From: Bacillus sp. sid0103
GTDB taxonomy: Bacteria > Bacillota > Bacilli > Bacillales_B > DSM-18226
Direction of reading: 5' to 3'
NCBI RefSeq assembly: GCF_019219025.1
Contig: NZ_JAHUWN010000012.1
Location: 124,001 to 188,000 of the forward strand
Length of the DNA: 64,000 bases
Each line of letters opens with the position of its first letter. Positions within the stretch are counted from its first letter, which is position 1. Positions 9,411 through 17,407 of the stretch are shown here, piece by piece. Under the pieces are notes generated by a model. The model saw only the letters and a list, made by a program, of their open reading frames with translations, was not told the origin of the DNA and made no database searches. Position numbers and translations under genes: made by a program.

Positions 9411-10769
9411 TCATCCAGCAAAAACAAGCAATAGCCATAAGTATAAGCATATCAGGGTGAAAATTAGTGTCGCCGGAATGACAACTATGGTAACTTTTAT
9501 ATATTCCAACCAAGTTATTTTAATATTATTCGTCTTTAATATATGCATCCAAAGTAATGTTGCAAGCGTCCCAATTGGGAGGATTAGCGAGCCTACGTCA
9601 CTGCCTATGATGTTTGATAAGTAAACTGTTTTTGTTAATAGGGGATCGAGTCCCATATCCGTCAGGGCCAAAGTTGATATCATTAACGCAGGATGATTGT
9701 TAAAGATATTGGATAGAAAGGCAGTGATCACACCCATGGTTAAACTAGCATGAAGCAAACTATCGTTTACGATTGGTTTTAGATAGGTTAAGAGGAGTTG
9801 CGATAATCCAATATTGTGTAAACCATAGATGATGACATACATACTAAAGGCGAATATTAAGATATGCCAAGGAATTTTTCCGACCACGTCTTTTGGATTT
9901 ACTTTTAAGTAAATCCATCTCCACATCAACAGGATAAAAGAACCACATACAGCAACTAAAGAGACGGAGATACCGATATAGGAAGCGACGAAAAGACTAA
10001 TCCTTACAAGGAATACGAAGATAAGCATACTGATCATGAGTTTCTTTTGTTGATTAAATAAAGTTTCGGATTCTAGTTGTAGTGGATGGTAAGGGCGGTG
10101 TTTTTGCAGTGGGATCGAGTAGGAGTGGAAGCGGATTTCGTTTGGGATATTTTTCTTGAATACCAGGAATAGTAAATAGGATAAAAATAGTAATCCTAGA
10201 ACCCCTGGAACAAACATCATTTCCGTTTGAAGATACAAATCCATACCAATAATTTTTAAGGCAATTAGATTTACAATATTACTAACACCTATTGGAGCAC
10301 TTGAGGCAGTCGCTATTAAGGCACCACTTAATAAAAATGGAATCTTTTGTCGATTTTTCAACTTCAGATTATTTAAGATTAAAATCAAGATCGGTGTTGT
10401 AATTAGAATACTTCCATCGTTATTAAAAAATAGCGTCATTAAAAAGCAGAGTACTAGGGTATTCCAAAATAATCGAACACCAGACCCTTTTGAGATCTTT
10501 AACATGACAGCAGCTGTCCAACTAAAAAAGCCAAAACTTTCGAGCACGATAGCCATAACGATTGTGGCTATGATGGTAATGGCTGCCCCTGTAACCTTTG
10601 AACTTATGTTAAGTAGATCCCCGATCGAAACGCTTCCACTTATAAAGACGAGAATGGCCCCCAATGTAGCCGGGATTGCTTCGTTCATATTTTTTGGACG
10701 GATAAAGATGAGGACCATTGTTAGAATAAAAGCAAAGATGGTGATAATTACCGTCGTTTGATGATACAT
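9411..10769 (-). CDS. ArsB/NhaD-type permease (YdfA-like)
   Basis: 452 residues with about 11-12 membrane helices. The sequence shows the ion-transporter superfamily features of the arsenite-permease branch: PATLGAILVFISG near the start, a conserved LFFNNDGSILITTP (~112-125) and ASSAPIGVSNIVNLIALKI (~152-170), and a second-half counterpart SNIFNNHPALMIS with SDVGSLILPIGTLATLLW. Such proteins export arsenite or exchange Na+/H+ or dicarboxylates. There is no arsR, arsC or arsA nearby, so an arsenic role is only a family-level guess. It is a single minus-strand unit. Confidence 0.8.
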   Translation of the reverse strand: MYHQTTVIITIFAFILTMVLIFIRPKNMNEAIPATLGAILVFISGSVSIGDLLNISSKVTGAAITIIATIVMAIVLESFGFFSWTAAVMLKISKGSGVRLFWNTLVLCFLMTLFFNNDGSILITTPILILILNNLKLKNRQKIPFLLSGALIATASSAPIGVSNIVNLIALKIIGMDLYLQTEMMFVPGVLGLLFLSYLLFLVFKKNIPNEIRFHSYSIPLQKHRPYHPLQLESETLFNQQKKLMISMLIFVFLVRISLFVASYIGISVSLVAVCGSFILLMWRWIYLKVNPKDVVGKIPWHILIFAFSMYVIIYGLHNIGLSQLLLTYLKPIVNDSLLHASLTMGVITAFLSNIFNNHPALMISTLALTDMGLDPLLTKTVYLSNIIGSDVGSLILPIGTLATLLWMHILKTNNIKITWLEYIKVTIVVIPATLIFTLICLYLWLLLVFAG

Positions 10770-11010
10770 AAAAGTTATTTACTCCCTTCAGTTAAGTTTC
10801 CCTCTTGATTTTCTGTTTATTTATTCTTGTCCTTTGCTTCATAGTACGTCCCACTGTGGAGGCTTGTTCTAAACGAATGTCTCGTAATTTGATAAATCAG
10901 CATGTAACTAGAAATATTTTCAAAAAGCTAACTGGTTTATTACCTATTTTTTTATTTATAGACGAATGTCTTAAATGCTTTTTCTAGGTCTATGTACAAA
11001 AAAATGAACA
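10770..11010. other. Intergenic stretch with nothing recognised
   Basis: A 60-codon plus-strand frame (10805-10987) has no SD and no recognisable motif. The region holds the permease promoter (minus strand) and, at its right end, the terminator region of the Gly/Ser coat protein. Confidence 0.4.
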
Positions 11011-11013
11011 AAA

Positions 11014-11039
11014 AACCGATACTTAAAAAAGTATCGGTT
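11014..11039 (-). terminator. Terminator of the CotG-like gene
   Basis: AACCGATACTT (11014-11024) pairs with AAGTATCGGTT (11029-11039). On the minus strand TTTTTTG follows. Confidence 0.88.
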
Positions 11040-11055
11040 GCTACTTTTAATGCTT

Positions 11056-12759
11056 TTACCTTTTTTTACCTTTTGGACCTTTAGGGCCTTTTGGACCTCT
11101 GCTACCGTGACTGCCGCTGCTTCCACTTCCAGAACTTCCGGAACTGCCAGAGCTGCCAGAGCTGCCGCTGCCTGAGCTGCCGCTGCTTTTGCTTCCGTGA
11201 CTTCCAGAGCTGCTGCCTGAACTTCCGTGACTTCCAGAGCTGCTGCCTGAACTTCCGTGACTTCCAGAACTGCTGCCTGAACTTCCATGACTTCCAGAAC
11301 TGCTGCCTGAACTTCCATGACTTCCAGAACTGCTGCCTGAACTTCCGTGACTTCCAGAACTGCCGCTGCCTGAGCTTCCGTGACTTCCAGTGCTGCCACT
11401 GCTTTTGCTTCCGTGACTTCCAGTGCTGCCACTGCTTTTGCTGCCGTGACTTCCAGTGCTGCCACTGCTTTTGCTGCCGTGACTTCCAGTGCTGCCACTG
11501 CTTTTGCTGCCGTGACTTCCAGAACTGCCACTGCTGCCGCTTCCAGAACTACCGCTGCTGCCGCTACTACCTTTTTTTCCTTTAGGGCCTTTTGGACCTT
11601 TTGGACCTTTTGGTTTTTTGCCGCTACCACTACTTCCACTGCTACCTTTGCTGCCACTGCTACCGCTGCTGCCACTGCTACCGCTGCTGCCGCTGCTACC
11701 GCTGCTGCCGCTGCTACCTTTGCTGCCGCTGCTGCCGCTGCTGCCGCTGCTACCGCTGCTACCGCTGCTGCCACTGCTACCGCTGCTGCCACTGCTACCG
11801 CTGCTGCCGCTGCTACCGCTGCTGCCGCTGCTGCCGCTGCTGCCGCTGCCTGAGCTTCCGGAGCTGCCGCTGCCTGAGCTTCCGGAGCTGCCGCTGCCTG
11901 AGCTTCCGGAGCTGCCGCTGCCTGAGCTTCCGGAGCTGCCGCTACCTGAGCTTCCGGAGCTGCCGCTGCCTGAGCTTCCGGAGCTGCCGCTGCCTGAGCT
12001 TCCGGAGCTGCCGCTGCCTGAACTTCCGGAGCTGCCGCTGCCTGAGCTTCCGGAGCTACCGGAGCTGCCACTGCCTGAGCTACCAGAGCTGCCTTTTTTC
12101 CCTTTAGGCCCTTTTGGCCCTTTAGGCCCTTTTGGTTTTTTGCCACTGCCAGAGCTTCCGGAGCTGCCACTACCAGTGCTTCCGCTGCCTGAGCTACCGC
12201 TTCCTGAACTGCCAGAGCTTCCGGAGCTGCCTGAGCTTCCGGAGCTGCCTGAGCTTCCGGAGCTGCCGCTGCCTGAGCTTCCAGAGCTACTGCTACCTGA
12301 ACTTCCGGAGCTGCCGCTGCCTGTGCTACCCGAGCTGCCGCTACCTGAACTTCCGGAGCTGCCGCTGCCTGTGCTACCCGAGCTGCCGCTACTTGAGCTA
12401 CCGCAGCCAGAGCTACCGCTACCTGAGCTACCGCTTCCTGTGCTGCATCCACAAGTGCCGCATGTGCTACTGCCAGAACTTCCAGAGCTGCCGCTACCTG
12501 AACTTCCGCTACCTGAGCTTCCGGAGCTGCCACTGCTTCCCTTAGGCCCTTTTGGTTTTTTGCCGCTGCTGCCGCTGCCAGAGCTGCTATGTCCACTACT
12601 GGAGCTACCGTTAGTTCCACTACCAGTAGATCCAGTACTTTCTGAACTTGAATTATTGTTACCTTCCTTTTTACCTACAGGATTATTATCTAAAAATCCA
12701 ACTACTCCATTTTCTTTAGCTTGTGAAAGTAAATGTTCAATATCAAGCTTTAGTACCAT
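11056..12759 (-). CDS. CotG-like spore coat protein: Gly/Ser repeats with Lys/Pro blocks
   Basis: 567 residues. An ordered N-terminus of ~35 residues (MVLKLDIEHLLSQAKENG...) is followed by very long GSS/GSG/SSG repeats. Four basic blocks of GKKPKGPKG or GPKGPKGPKGKK type fall near residues 66-74, 205-222, 381-398 and at the C-terminus. A Cys cluster (TCGTCGC) lies at ~99-105. The region before the C-terminal block is made of SGSHGSK and SSGSTGSHG units. The composition, the divergent cotH next door and the cotB-like genes beyond fit a CotG-type structural coat or crust protein whose serines would be CotH substrates. It shares no obvious sequence with B. subtilis CotG (which is Arg/Lys/Ser/Tyr-rich), so the name is by analogy. 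This frame, rather than a 549-codon overlapping one, is chosen because it has a non-repetitive start and a sensible basic end. Confidence 0.78.
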   Translation of the reverse strand: MVLKLDIEHLLSQAKENGVVGFLDNNPVGKKEGNNNSSSESTGSTGSGTNGSSSSGHSSSGSGSSGKKPKGPKGSSGSSGSSGSGSSGSGSSGSSGSSTCGTCGCSTGSGSSGSGSSGCGSSSSGSSGSTGSGSSGSSGSGSSGSTGSGSSGSSGSSSSGSSGSGSSGSSGSSGSSGSSGSSGSSGSGSSGSGSTGSGSSGSSGSGKKPKGPKGPKGPKGKKGSSGSSGSGSSGSSGSSGSGSSGSSGSGSSGSSGSGSSGSSGSGSSGSSGSGSSGSSGSGSSGSSGSGSSGSSGSGSSGSSGSGSSGSSGSSGSSGSSGSSGSSGSSGSSGSSGSSGSSGSSGSKGSSGSSGSSGSSGSSGSSGSSGSKGSSGSSGSGKKPKGPKGPKGPKGKKGSSGSSGSSGSGSSGSSGSHGSKSSGSTGSHGSKSSGSTGSHGSKSSGSTGSHGSKSSGSTGSHGSSGSGSSGSHGSSGSSSGSHGSSGSSSGSHGSSGSSSGSHGSSGSSSGSHGSSGSSSGSHGSKSSGSSGSGSSGSSGSSGSSGSGSSGSHGSRGPKGPKGPKGKKR

Positions 12760-12929
12760 CTTTCCACCACTTTCTTAACAATTTTTTCTTTTCTATTTCA
12801 ATTTATGATGATTTTATCTATTTGCCATAGACAATCATATATTTTTAATCCATATTTTTTAGAATTTTTACACACATCAACCCAAGCGAATGCATATATC
12901 TAGAAAAAATATTATTTAGGAGAATTCAA
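12760..12929. promoter_or_regulatory. Divergent promoter region of the coat genes with SigK-like -10 sequences
   Basis: On the plus strand CATATATCT (12893-12901) fits the SigK -10 pattern CATANNNT and lies 28 nt before the cotH start; CATATATTT (12837-12845) also fits. On the minus strand CATAAATTG (12799-12807) fits the same pattern about 40 nt before the CotG-like start. Matching -35 AC positions are too weak to assign. Mother-cell expression late in sporulation is the expectation. Confidence 0.4.
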
Positions 12930-14015
12930 GTGTTAAAATACGAAATTATAATTAATCCGAAGTGGTTAAGAAAATTGGATAACGACATTTGGAATGATGA
13001 ATTAGTACCTGCCGTATTAAGGATAGGTGAGGATCGAATTAGTATTAAAATAGCCTATCGAGGTAATGTGATAAGGGATAAGAAAAAAAAATCCTATCGC
13101 ATTGTTTTTCAAAAACCTTACAAGGTCAATGGAGCTCATGAAATCCACCTAAATGCAGAATTTTCAGACGTATCATTAAGTAGAAATAAATTATCGCTTG
13201 ATTTCTTTGATCGAATTGGGGTTATTTCTCCACACTCCCAGCATGTTCTGTTATATATTAATGGAAAAAATAAGGGCATTTATTTAGAAATTGAATCTTT
13301 TGATCAATTTCTCCTTAAAAAAAGAAAATTGCCGGATGGAGCCATTATTTATGCAACCAATAATCGAGCAAATTTCTCCTTAATAACTAAGAAAAAAGAA
13401 TTAAAAAAACGTTTGGACCAAGGATACACTTTAAAATATGGTGATCAAGAAGATATGGTTGATTTAAAAAGATTCATTGCAATGATTAATGCTCTAAGTA
13501 ATGAAGATTTTGCAAAAGAAATCCCACAAGTATTGGATGTTGAAAAATACTTAAAATGGGTATCAAGCGCGGTATGTGTTCAGAATTATGATGGTTTTAT
13601 CCATAATTATGCATTGTATAAAAATAGTAAAACTGGACTATATGAGATTACTCCTTGGGATTATGATGGCACCTGGGGAAGAAACCTTCATGGCAGGAAG
13701 CTTGATTATGACTATGTTCCATTGACTGGCTTCAACACACTTTCCGCTAGACTTTTCCACTTTCCACACTTTAGAAACCTATATAATGAAATCCTCACAA
13801 GTATTTTAGAAAATGACTTTACTCTAGAAGTCCAAAAACCTATTATTGATGAACTATTTGATTCGTTAAAACCACACATGAGTCTAGATCCATATATTAA
13901 CTCTACAGCTGAAACCTTAGAGCTAGAAAAAAAGGTTTATTTTAACTTTATTAAAAAAAGAAATGCTTTTCTTAAGAAAGAATTAACATCTTTTATAAAG
14001 GTAAAAAGTATATGA
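12930..14015 (+). CDS. cotH: CotH family atypical protein kinase (spore coat)
   Basis: 361 residues, close to B. subtilis CotH. It starts with GTG at 12930 preceded by AGGAGA. Landmarks of the CotH fold are SYRIVFQKPY (~55, ATP-lysine region), RNKLSLDFFDRIGV (~84), the helix-rich middle, QNYDGFIHNYALYKN (~213) and TPWDYDGTWG (~240), whose Asp residues match the metal-binding DxD-type motif of CotH kinases. B. subtilis CotH phosphorylates serines in CotB and CotG and controls assembly of the outer coat. Here it lies between a CotG-like gene (divergent) and CotB-like genes (downstream), the same company as in B. subtilis. A terminator that starts inside its stop codon separates it from the next gene. 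Confidence 0.92.
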   Translation: MLKYEIIINPKWLRKLDNDIWNDELVPAVLRIGEDRISIKIAYRGNVIRDKKKKSYRIVFQKPYKVNGAHEIHLNAEFSDVSLSRNKLSLDFFDRIGVISPHSQHVLLYINGKNKGIYLEIESFDQFLLKKRKLPDGAIIYATNNRANFSLITKKKELKKRLDQGYTLKYGDQEDMVDLKRFIAMINALSNEDFAKEIPQVLDVEKYLKWVSSAVCVQNYDGFIHNYALYKNSKTGLYEITPWDYDGTWGRNLHGRKLDYDYVPLTGFNTLSARLFHFPHFRNLYNEILTSILENDFTLEVQKPIIDELFDSLKPHMSLDPYINSTAETLELEKKVYFNFIKKRNAFLKKELTSFIKVKSI

Positions 14016-14038
14016 ATTTCAATCATATACTTTTTTTT
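14005..14038 (+). terminator. Terminator of cotH
   Basis: AAAGTATATGA (14005-14015) pairs with TCATATACTTT (14023-14033) and is followed by a run of T. The left arm includes the cotH stop codon. Confidence 0.88.
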
Positions 14039-14154
14039 TGCCTATTTTTTCCCAAATCAGTAAAAAAAGGCTCCTTTATTAGTACAACATCACCCCGTGA
14101 TACATATAGATGCAGTGTAAATGTTTATTTAATTTAAAGGAGGATATTTCTTTT

Positions 14155-14745
14155 ATGGAGAGAGAAATGATGGAACAATTTGTCGGCAAAATAATTAGGG
14201 TTGACCGGGGAGGACCAGAATCAAGAAGTGGAAAATTACTGGCAGTATTTGAAGACTTCTTTGCCATTTTAACTGAACACGATGGAGTCGTATATTATAA
14301 GACAACTCATGTCAGAAGTATCACAGAAAGTTCAAAAGATGATATGAAGTTTGGATTGAAGGTCCCAAATAAGCTTGACTTTAAAAAGGCAGACACCTTT
14401 CAGAAGCTTTTAGGAAAAATAAGATTTCAATGGGTGAAAATTAATCGTGGCGGTCCTGAATCATTTGAAGGCGTACTAAGCGATGTAAACAAACATTTTG
14501 CTTCACTGATTCTTAAAGAAGAAGTTGTCCGTGTCTCGATGCATCACATTCGAAACATAAGCTACGGACTGAAAGTTGATAATTCCAATGAGTCTAATGG
14601 TAATGACAAAGGCGATAAGGACGATGATAACAAAAGCAGCAGTAACAAGAGCAGTAGCAGTAACAAGAACAGCAACAGTAACAAGAACAGCAACAGTAAC
14701 AAGAGCAGCAACAGTAACAAAAGCAGCAATAACAAGGATAAGTAA
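14155..14745 (+). CDS. CotB-like spore coat protein with two RGGPES modules and a short Ser/Asn/Lys tail
   Basis: 196 residues from the ATG at 14155, preceded by AGGAGG; the frame is open upstream but has no other SD. Two LSm-like modules are visible. The first spans GKIIRVDRGGPESRSGKL to HVRSITE (residues ~9-55), the second spans WVKINRGGPESFEG to HHIRNIS (~93-140). Both match the RGGPES repeats of B. subtilis CotB. The last ~50 residues are low-complexity Asn/Ser/Lys (NKNSNS and NKSSNS units), a plausible phospho-acceptor tail for CotH but much shorter than in CotB. A strong palindrome follows the stop and the next CotB-like gene starts 61 nt later. Confidence 0.88.
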   Translation: MEREMMEQFVGKIIRVDRGGPESRSGKLLAVFEDFFAILTEHDGVVYYKTTHVRSITESSKDDMKFGLKVPNKLDFKKADTFQKLLGKIRFQWVKINRGGPESFEGVLSDVNKHFASLILKEEVVRVSMHHIRNISYGLKVDNSNESNGNDKGDKDDDNKSSSNKSSSSNKNSNSNKNSNSNKSSNSNKSSNNKDK

Positions 14746-14755
14746 TAAAAATATT

Positions 14756-14780
14756 GTCGCTTCTCCACTAGAGAAGCGAC
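14756..14780 (+). other. Intercistronic hairpin without a T-tract between the two cotB-like genes
   Basis: GTCGCTTCTC (14756-14765) pairs perfectly with GAGAAGCGAC (14771-14780) over a CACTA loop. No T-run follows; the SD of the next gene is 14 bases on. It is more likely an mRNA stability or processing element than a full terminator, which would let the two genes share a transcript at different levels. Confidence 0.6.
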
Positions 14781-14806
14781 CCATTATCTCTTAAGGAGGA
14801 TTAAAC

Positions 14807-16417
14807 ATGGGTTTAGATAAATTTTCAGCTGCATTGGATTTATTAAAAGGCTTTAGTGTAAATCTATATGTAGGTGAAGACGTATTTAAAGGAAAACTTA
14901 TCGGTGTAGAAGCAGACCATGTAGTGCTGGAAACCGAAAATAAATACATTTTTTATTATAACATTGATAAAATCCAAGCAATCACTAAAAATACAAGAGA
15001 GTTTCAACCTGAGAAAACGACGGTAAAATTTCAAAAAACACAGAGTTTAACAGATTTACTCCATTCCTTTCAACATACTTGGGTAACGATATTGACTATC
15101 AATAAACAAAGATTTACCGGCGTTTTAAGCGAAATTGATACAGACTTTGCTACCTTAATTAACGGGGATGAACGAATCTTAATTAAATTAACTCATGTGT
15201 CCAACATTCTCAAAGGGTCTATAGAAGAAGAAACTGCAAAGACCTCATCATCTTCTTCCGGTGATAAAGATGACTCAAAGGGTAATTCATCTTCTTCCGG
15301 TGATAAAGATGACTCAAAGGGTAATTCATCTTCTTCCGGTGATAAAAAGAGCTCAAAGAATCATTCATCTTCTTCCGGTGATAAAAAGAGCTCAAAGAAT
15401 CATTCATCTTCTTCCGGTGATAAAAAGAGCTCAAAGAATCATTCATCCTCTTCCGGTGATAAAAAAAGCTCAAAGAATCATTCATCTTCTTCCGGTGATA
15501 AAAAAAGCTCAAAGAATCATTCATCTTCTTCCGGTGATAAAAAGAGCTCAAAGAATCATTCATCTTCTTCCGGTGATAAAAAGAGCTCAAAGAATCATTC
15601 ATCTTCTTCCGGTGATAAAAAGAACTCAAAGAATCATTCATCCTCTTCCGGTGATAAAAAGAGCTCAAAGAATCATTCATCTTCTTCTGGTGATAAAAAG
15701 AACTCAAAGAATCATTCATCCTCTTCTGGTGATAAAGATGATTCCAAAAAAGATAAGAAAGCAAAGGCAGGATCAAAAGAGTTCAGCAATAGTTCTGAAA
15801 AGAAACAAAAAAATACGACTAGTAAAGATAAATCTGCTATGAAAAAAGAAGAGGCCATTAAGGAAGTAATAGTTGAACCTAACAATACATTGGTTTGGGC
15901 ACAACCAATAAAAATTGAATCAACTCTGGTTCAAACAAAGGATGATTTTGCTTCTAATAACTTAAGGATTAAGAAATCTCAAACAGAAGAAAAGGACACA
16001 GCCAAAAATTCCACTGAAATGAAAAAGTCTGAAGAAGATATGTCGACCAGATCAAAATCAAGCGAGCAATCGATAGAAATGAAACAAGTAAAAGAAGCAG
16101 TTTCTATTTCAAAAACAGATAATCCGCCAGCCCCGCCTTATAAAATTCAACAGAAAGAAGCAAAATCAACAAAAACGCAAGAAGAAGCAGTGAAAGTATT
16201 TAAATCAGCACCTACACAAAACCAAGCAACAAGGAAAACAGAAAATAATAAAACAAATGAAATAAACACTACTAACAACGATCAGAATGTATGGAAACAA
16301 AAGGAGAAAGAGCAAAGAGTTCTTCGTTTTACCGGAGAACCAGTTAATCAAGAAAACAAAATAGCTTTCCCGTTTTCCGGATGGCCAAACAGAAACAATA
16401 GAACTTCAAGATTGTAA
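14807..16417 (+). CDS. CotB-like spore coat protein with a 13-unit Ser/Lys repeat tail
   Basis: 536 residues. It has TTAAGGAGG before the ATG. The first ~140 residues hold two LSm/CotB-like modules (VNLYVGEDVFKGKLIGV to KIQAITK and WVTILTINKQRFTGVLSEI to HVSNIL), but without the RGGPES signature. Residues ~148-316 are thirteen 13-residue units: two of SSSSGDKDDSKGN type, ten SSSSGDKK(S/N)SKNH, and one DKDDSKK ending. Residues ~317-536 are a Lys/Glu/Gln-rich unstructured tail with an NPPAPPYK stretch. The repeats are dense in Ser next to Lys, as in CotB and CotG regions phosphorylated by CotH. The large predicted disorder fits an outer coat or crust role. No signal peptide, as expected for a mother-cell coat protein. 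Confidence 0.86.
   Translation: MGLDKFSAALDLLKGFSVNLYVGEDVFKGKLIGVEADHVVLETENKYIFYYNIDKIQAITKNTREFQPEKTTVKFQKTQSLTDLLHSFQHTWVTILTINKQRFTGVLSEIDTDFATLINGDERILIKLTHVSNILKGSIEEETAKTSSSSSGDKDDSKGNSSSSGDKDDSKGNSSSSGDKKSSKNHSSSSGDKKSSKNHSSSSGDKKSSKNHSSSSGDKKSSKNHSSSSGDKKSSKNHSSSSGDKKSSKNHSSSSGDKKSSKNHSSSSGDKKNSKNHSSSSGDKKSSKNHSSSSGDKKNSKNHSSSSGDKDDSKKDKKAKAGSKEFSNSSEKKQKNTTSKDKSAMKKEEAIKEVIVEPNNTLVWAQPIKIESTLVQTKDDFASNNLRIKKSQTEEKDTAKNSTEMKKSEEDMSTRSKSSEQSIEMKQVKEAVSISKTDNPPAPPYKIQQKEAKSTKTQEEAVKVFKSAPTQNQATRKTENNKTNEINTTNNDQNVWKQKEKEQRVLRFTGEPVNQENKIAFPFSGWPNRNNRTSRL
15248..15754 (+). repeat. 39-bp in-frame tandem repeat, 13 units
   Basis: Units start every 39 bases at 15248, 15287, 15326 and so on to 15716, each beginning TCATCTTCTTCCGGTGAT. 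They encode the 13-residue Ser/Lys unit. Units 1-2 and 13 encode DKDD in place of DKKS/DKKN, so the array has distinct edge units and a homogenised core. Copies differ by a few synonymous changes (CTC/CTT, AAG/AAA) and a recurring AGC/AAC swap. Confidence 0.95.
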
Positions 16418-16606
16418 TTAATGAAATCTTAACCTAATTGTGAAAATTTATATAATGCCATTCCCTCATATTGCCCCTGTTAAAGCCCCCCAAAACCATA
16501 CAAATATGAGCTGGGCAGTTCTGATCATGTATACCTGTTATAAGTAGTTAGTGATATCAGCCCTTCTCTATTTGTAAATGGGAATCCTAGGAAAGGAAGT
16601 GAGTAA

Positions 16607-17284
16607 ATGAAGTTGAAAGATAATATCGGAAAATATATCAAACTGGAGATTTCGGGAAAGAAATTTATTAGTGGATTACTGATTGATGTAGGCAGCGATT
16701 TATGGGTAGTTTTTAATGGATATGATTACCTTTACATCCCTGCTATACATTGCCAAAATTGGCGTTATTTAAAACAAGATGAAATTAATGAGTTCGATGG
16801 TATTTCCCTTAATGAAGAACCAACACCGATTTATAATAATAACGAAGAAATCTCATTAAGAAAAACACTGACAGCAGCTAAAGGTATTTTTTCAGAAATA
16901 TATGTGACAAGTAATCAAGCATTACATGGCTATATCATTAGCATTATGAATAATTATTTTGTTTTCTACTCCCCTATCTACAAAACCATGTTTATTTCCC
17001 TTAACCATTTAAAATGGTTAATACCATACACAAATAATCAACGTCCATACGGCCTAAGTAACGAAAATCTGCCAGTAAATCCAAGCAATATAACCTTTGC
17101 CAGATCGTTTGAAGTTCAAATTGAAAAGCTCAGTGGAGAATTGATCGTCTTTAATATCGGTGAGAACGAAAATGTAATTGGGAAAGTAAAGGGGATAAAG
17201 GATAATTTTGTCGAATTGACTGGTGCAAAAGGTGATCCGGTCTTTATTAATCTTCAACATATTAAAACAATTCATATGACTTAA
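16607..17284 (+). CDS. CotB-related protein with three LSm-like modules and no repeat tail
   Basis: 225 residues; ATG with GGAAAGGAAGTG upstream. Three short beta-rich modules can be aligned by eye. They run from IGKYIKLEISGKKFISGLLIDV to QNWRYL, from SEIYVTSNQALHGYIISIMNNY to LKWLIPY, and from GELIVFNIGENENVIGKVKGI to HIKTIHM. Their pattern (polar start, xGxxxxV, hydrophobic strand, then xHIKxI) matches the modules of the two CotB-like neighbours. The protein ends after module three with no Ser-rich tail, so it would not be a CotH substrate of the usual kind. It has its own intergenic region of 189 bp and a terminator, and closes the coat cluster. Function in the coat is inferred from neighbours only. 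Confidence 0.7.
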   Translation: MKLKDNIGKYIKLEISGKKFISGLLIDVGSDLWVVFNGYDYLYIPAIHCQNWRYLKQDEINEFDGISLNEEPTPIYNNNEEISLRKTLTAAKGIFSEIYVTSNQALHGYIISIMNNYFVFYSPIYKTMFISLNHLKWLIPYTNNQRPYGLSNENLPVNPSNITFARSFEVQIEKLSGELIVFNIGENENVIGKVKGIKDNFVELTGAKGDPVFINLQHIKTIHMT

Positions 17285-17346
17285 TTCGTTAAGTTAATTT
17301 TTATAATGGATTATTAGTAAACAAGCTTTTTCTTGCAAAAAAAAAC

Positions 17347-17371
17347 AGAGTGTCTAGAGACACTCTTTTTA
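17347..17371. terminator. Terminator between the coat cluster and the PAP2 gene
   Basis: AGAGTGTC (17347-17354) pairs with GACACTCT (17359-17366), followed by TTTTTATT on the plus strand. The upstream A-run gives a T-run on the minus strand too, so it can serve both convergent genes. Confidence 0.88.
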
Positions 17372-17407
17372 TTAGCAAGGAAACTATTACCTTATTTCAT
17401 TCTGAAG

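Noticed and set aside
10805..10987. Plus-strand 60-codon frame between the permease and coat genes
   Set aside because: No SD, no motif and no conserved character visible.
10971..12620. A 549-codon minus-strand frame and several long plus-strand frames (for example 11618-12778) over the CotG-like gene
   Set aside because: They are shadows of the 9-bp-like GSS repeat, translated as Ala/Val, Pro/Leu or Cys/Arg strings; none has a natural N-terminus or an SD as good as the chosen frame.
14503..14784. Leu/Val-rich minus-strand frames opposite the CotB-like tail
   Set aside because: Antisense of AGYAAC repeats; no function signals.
15219..15842. Frames on both strands inside the Ser/Lys repeat region
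   Set aside because: They reflect the 39-bp period and lack SDs; the sense frame has flanking LSm modules.
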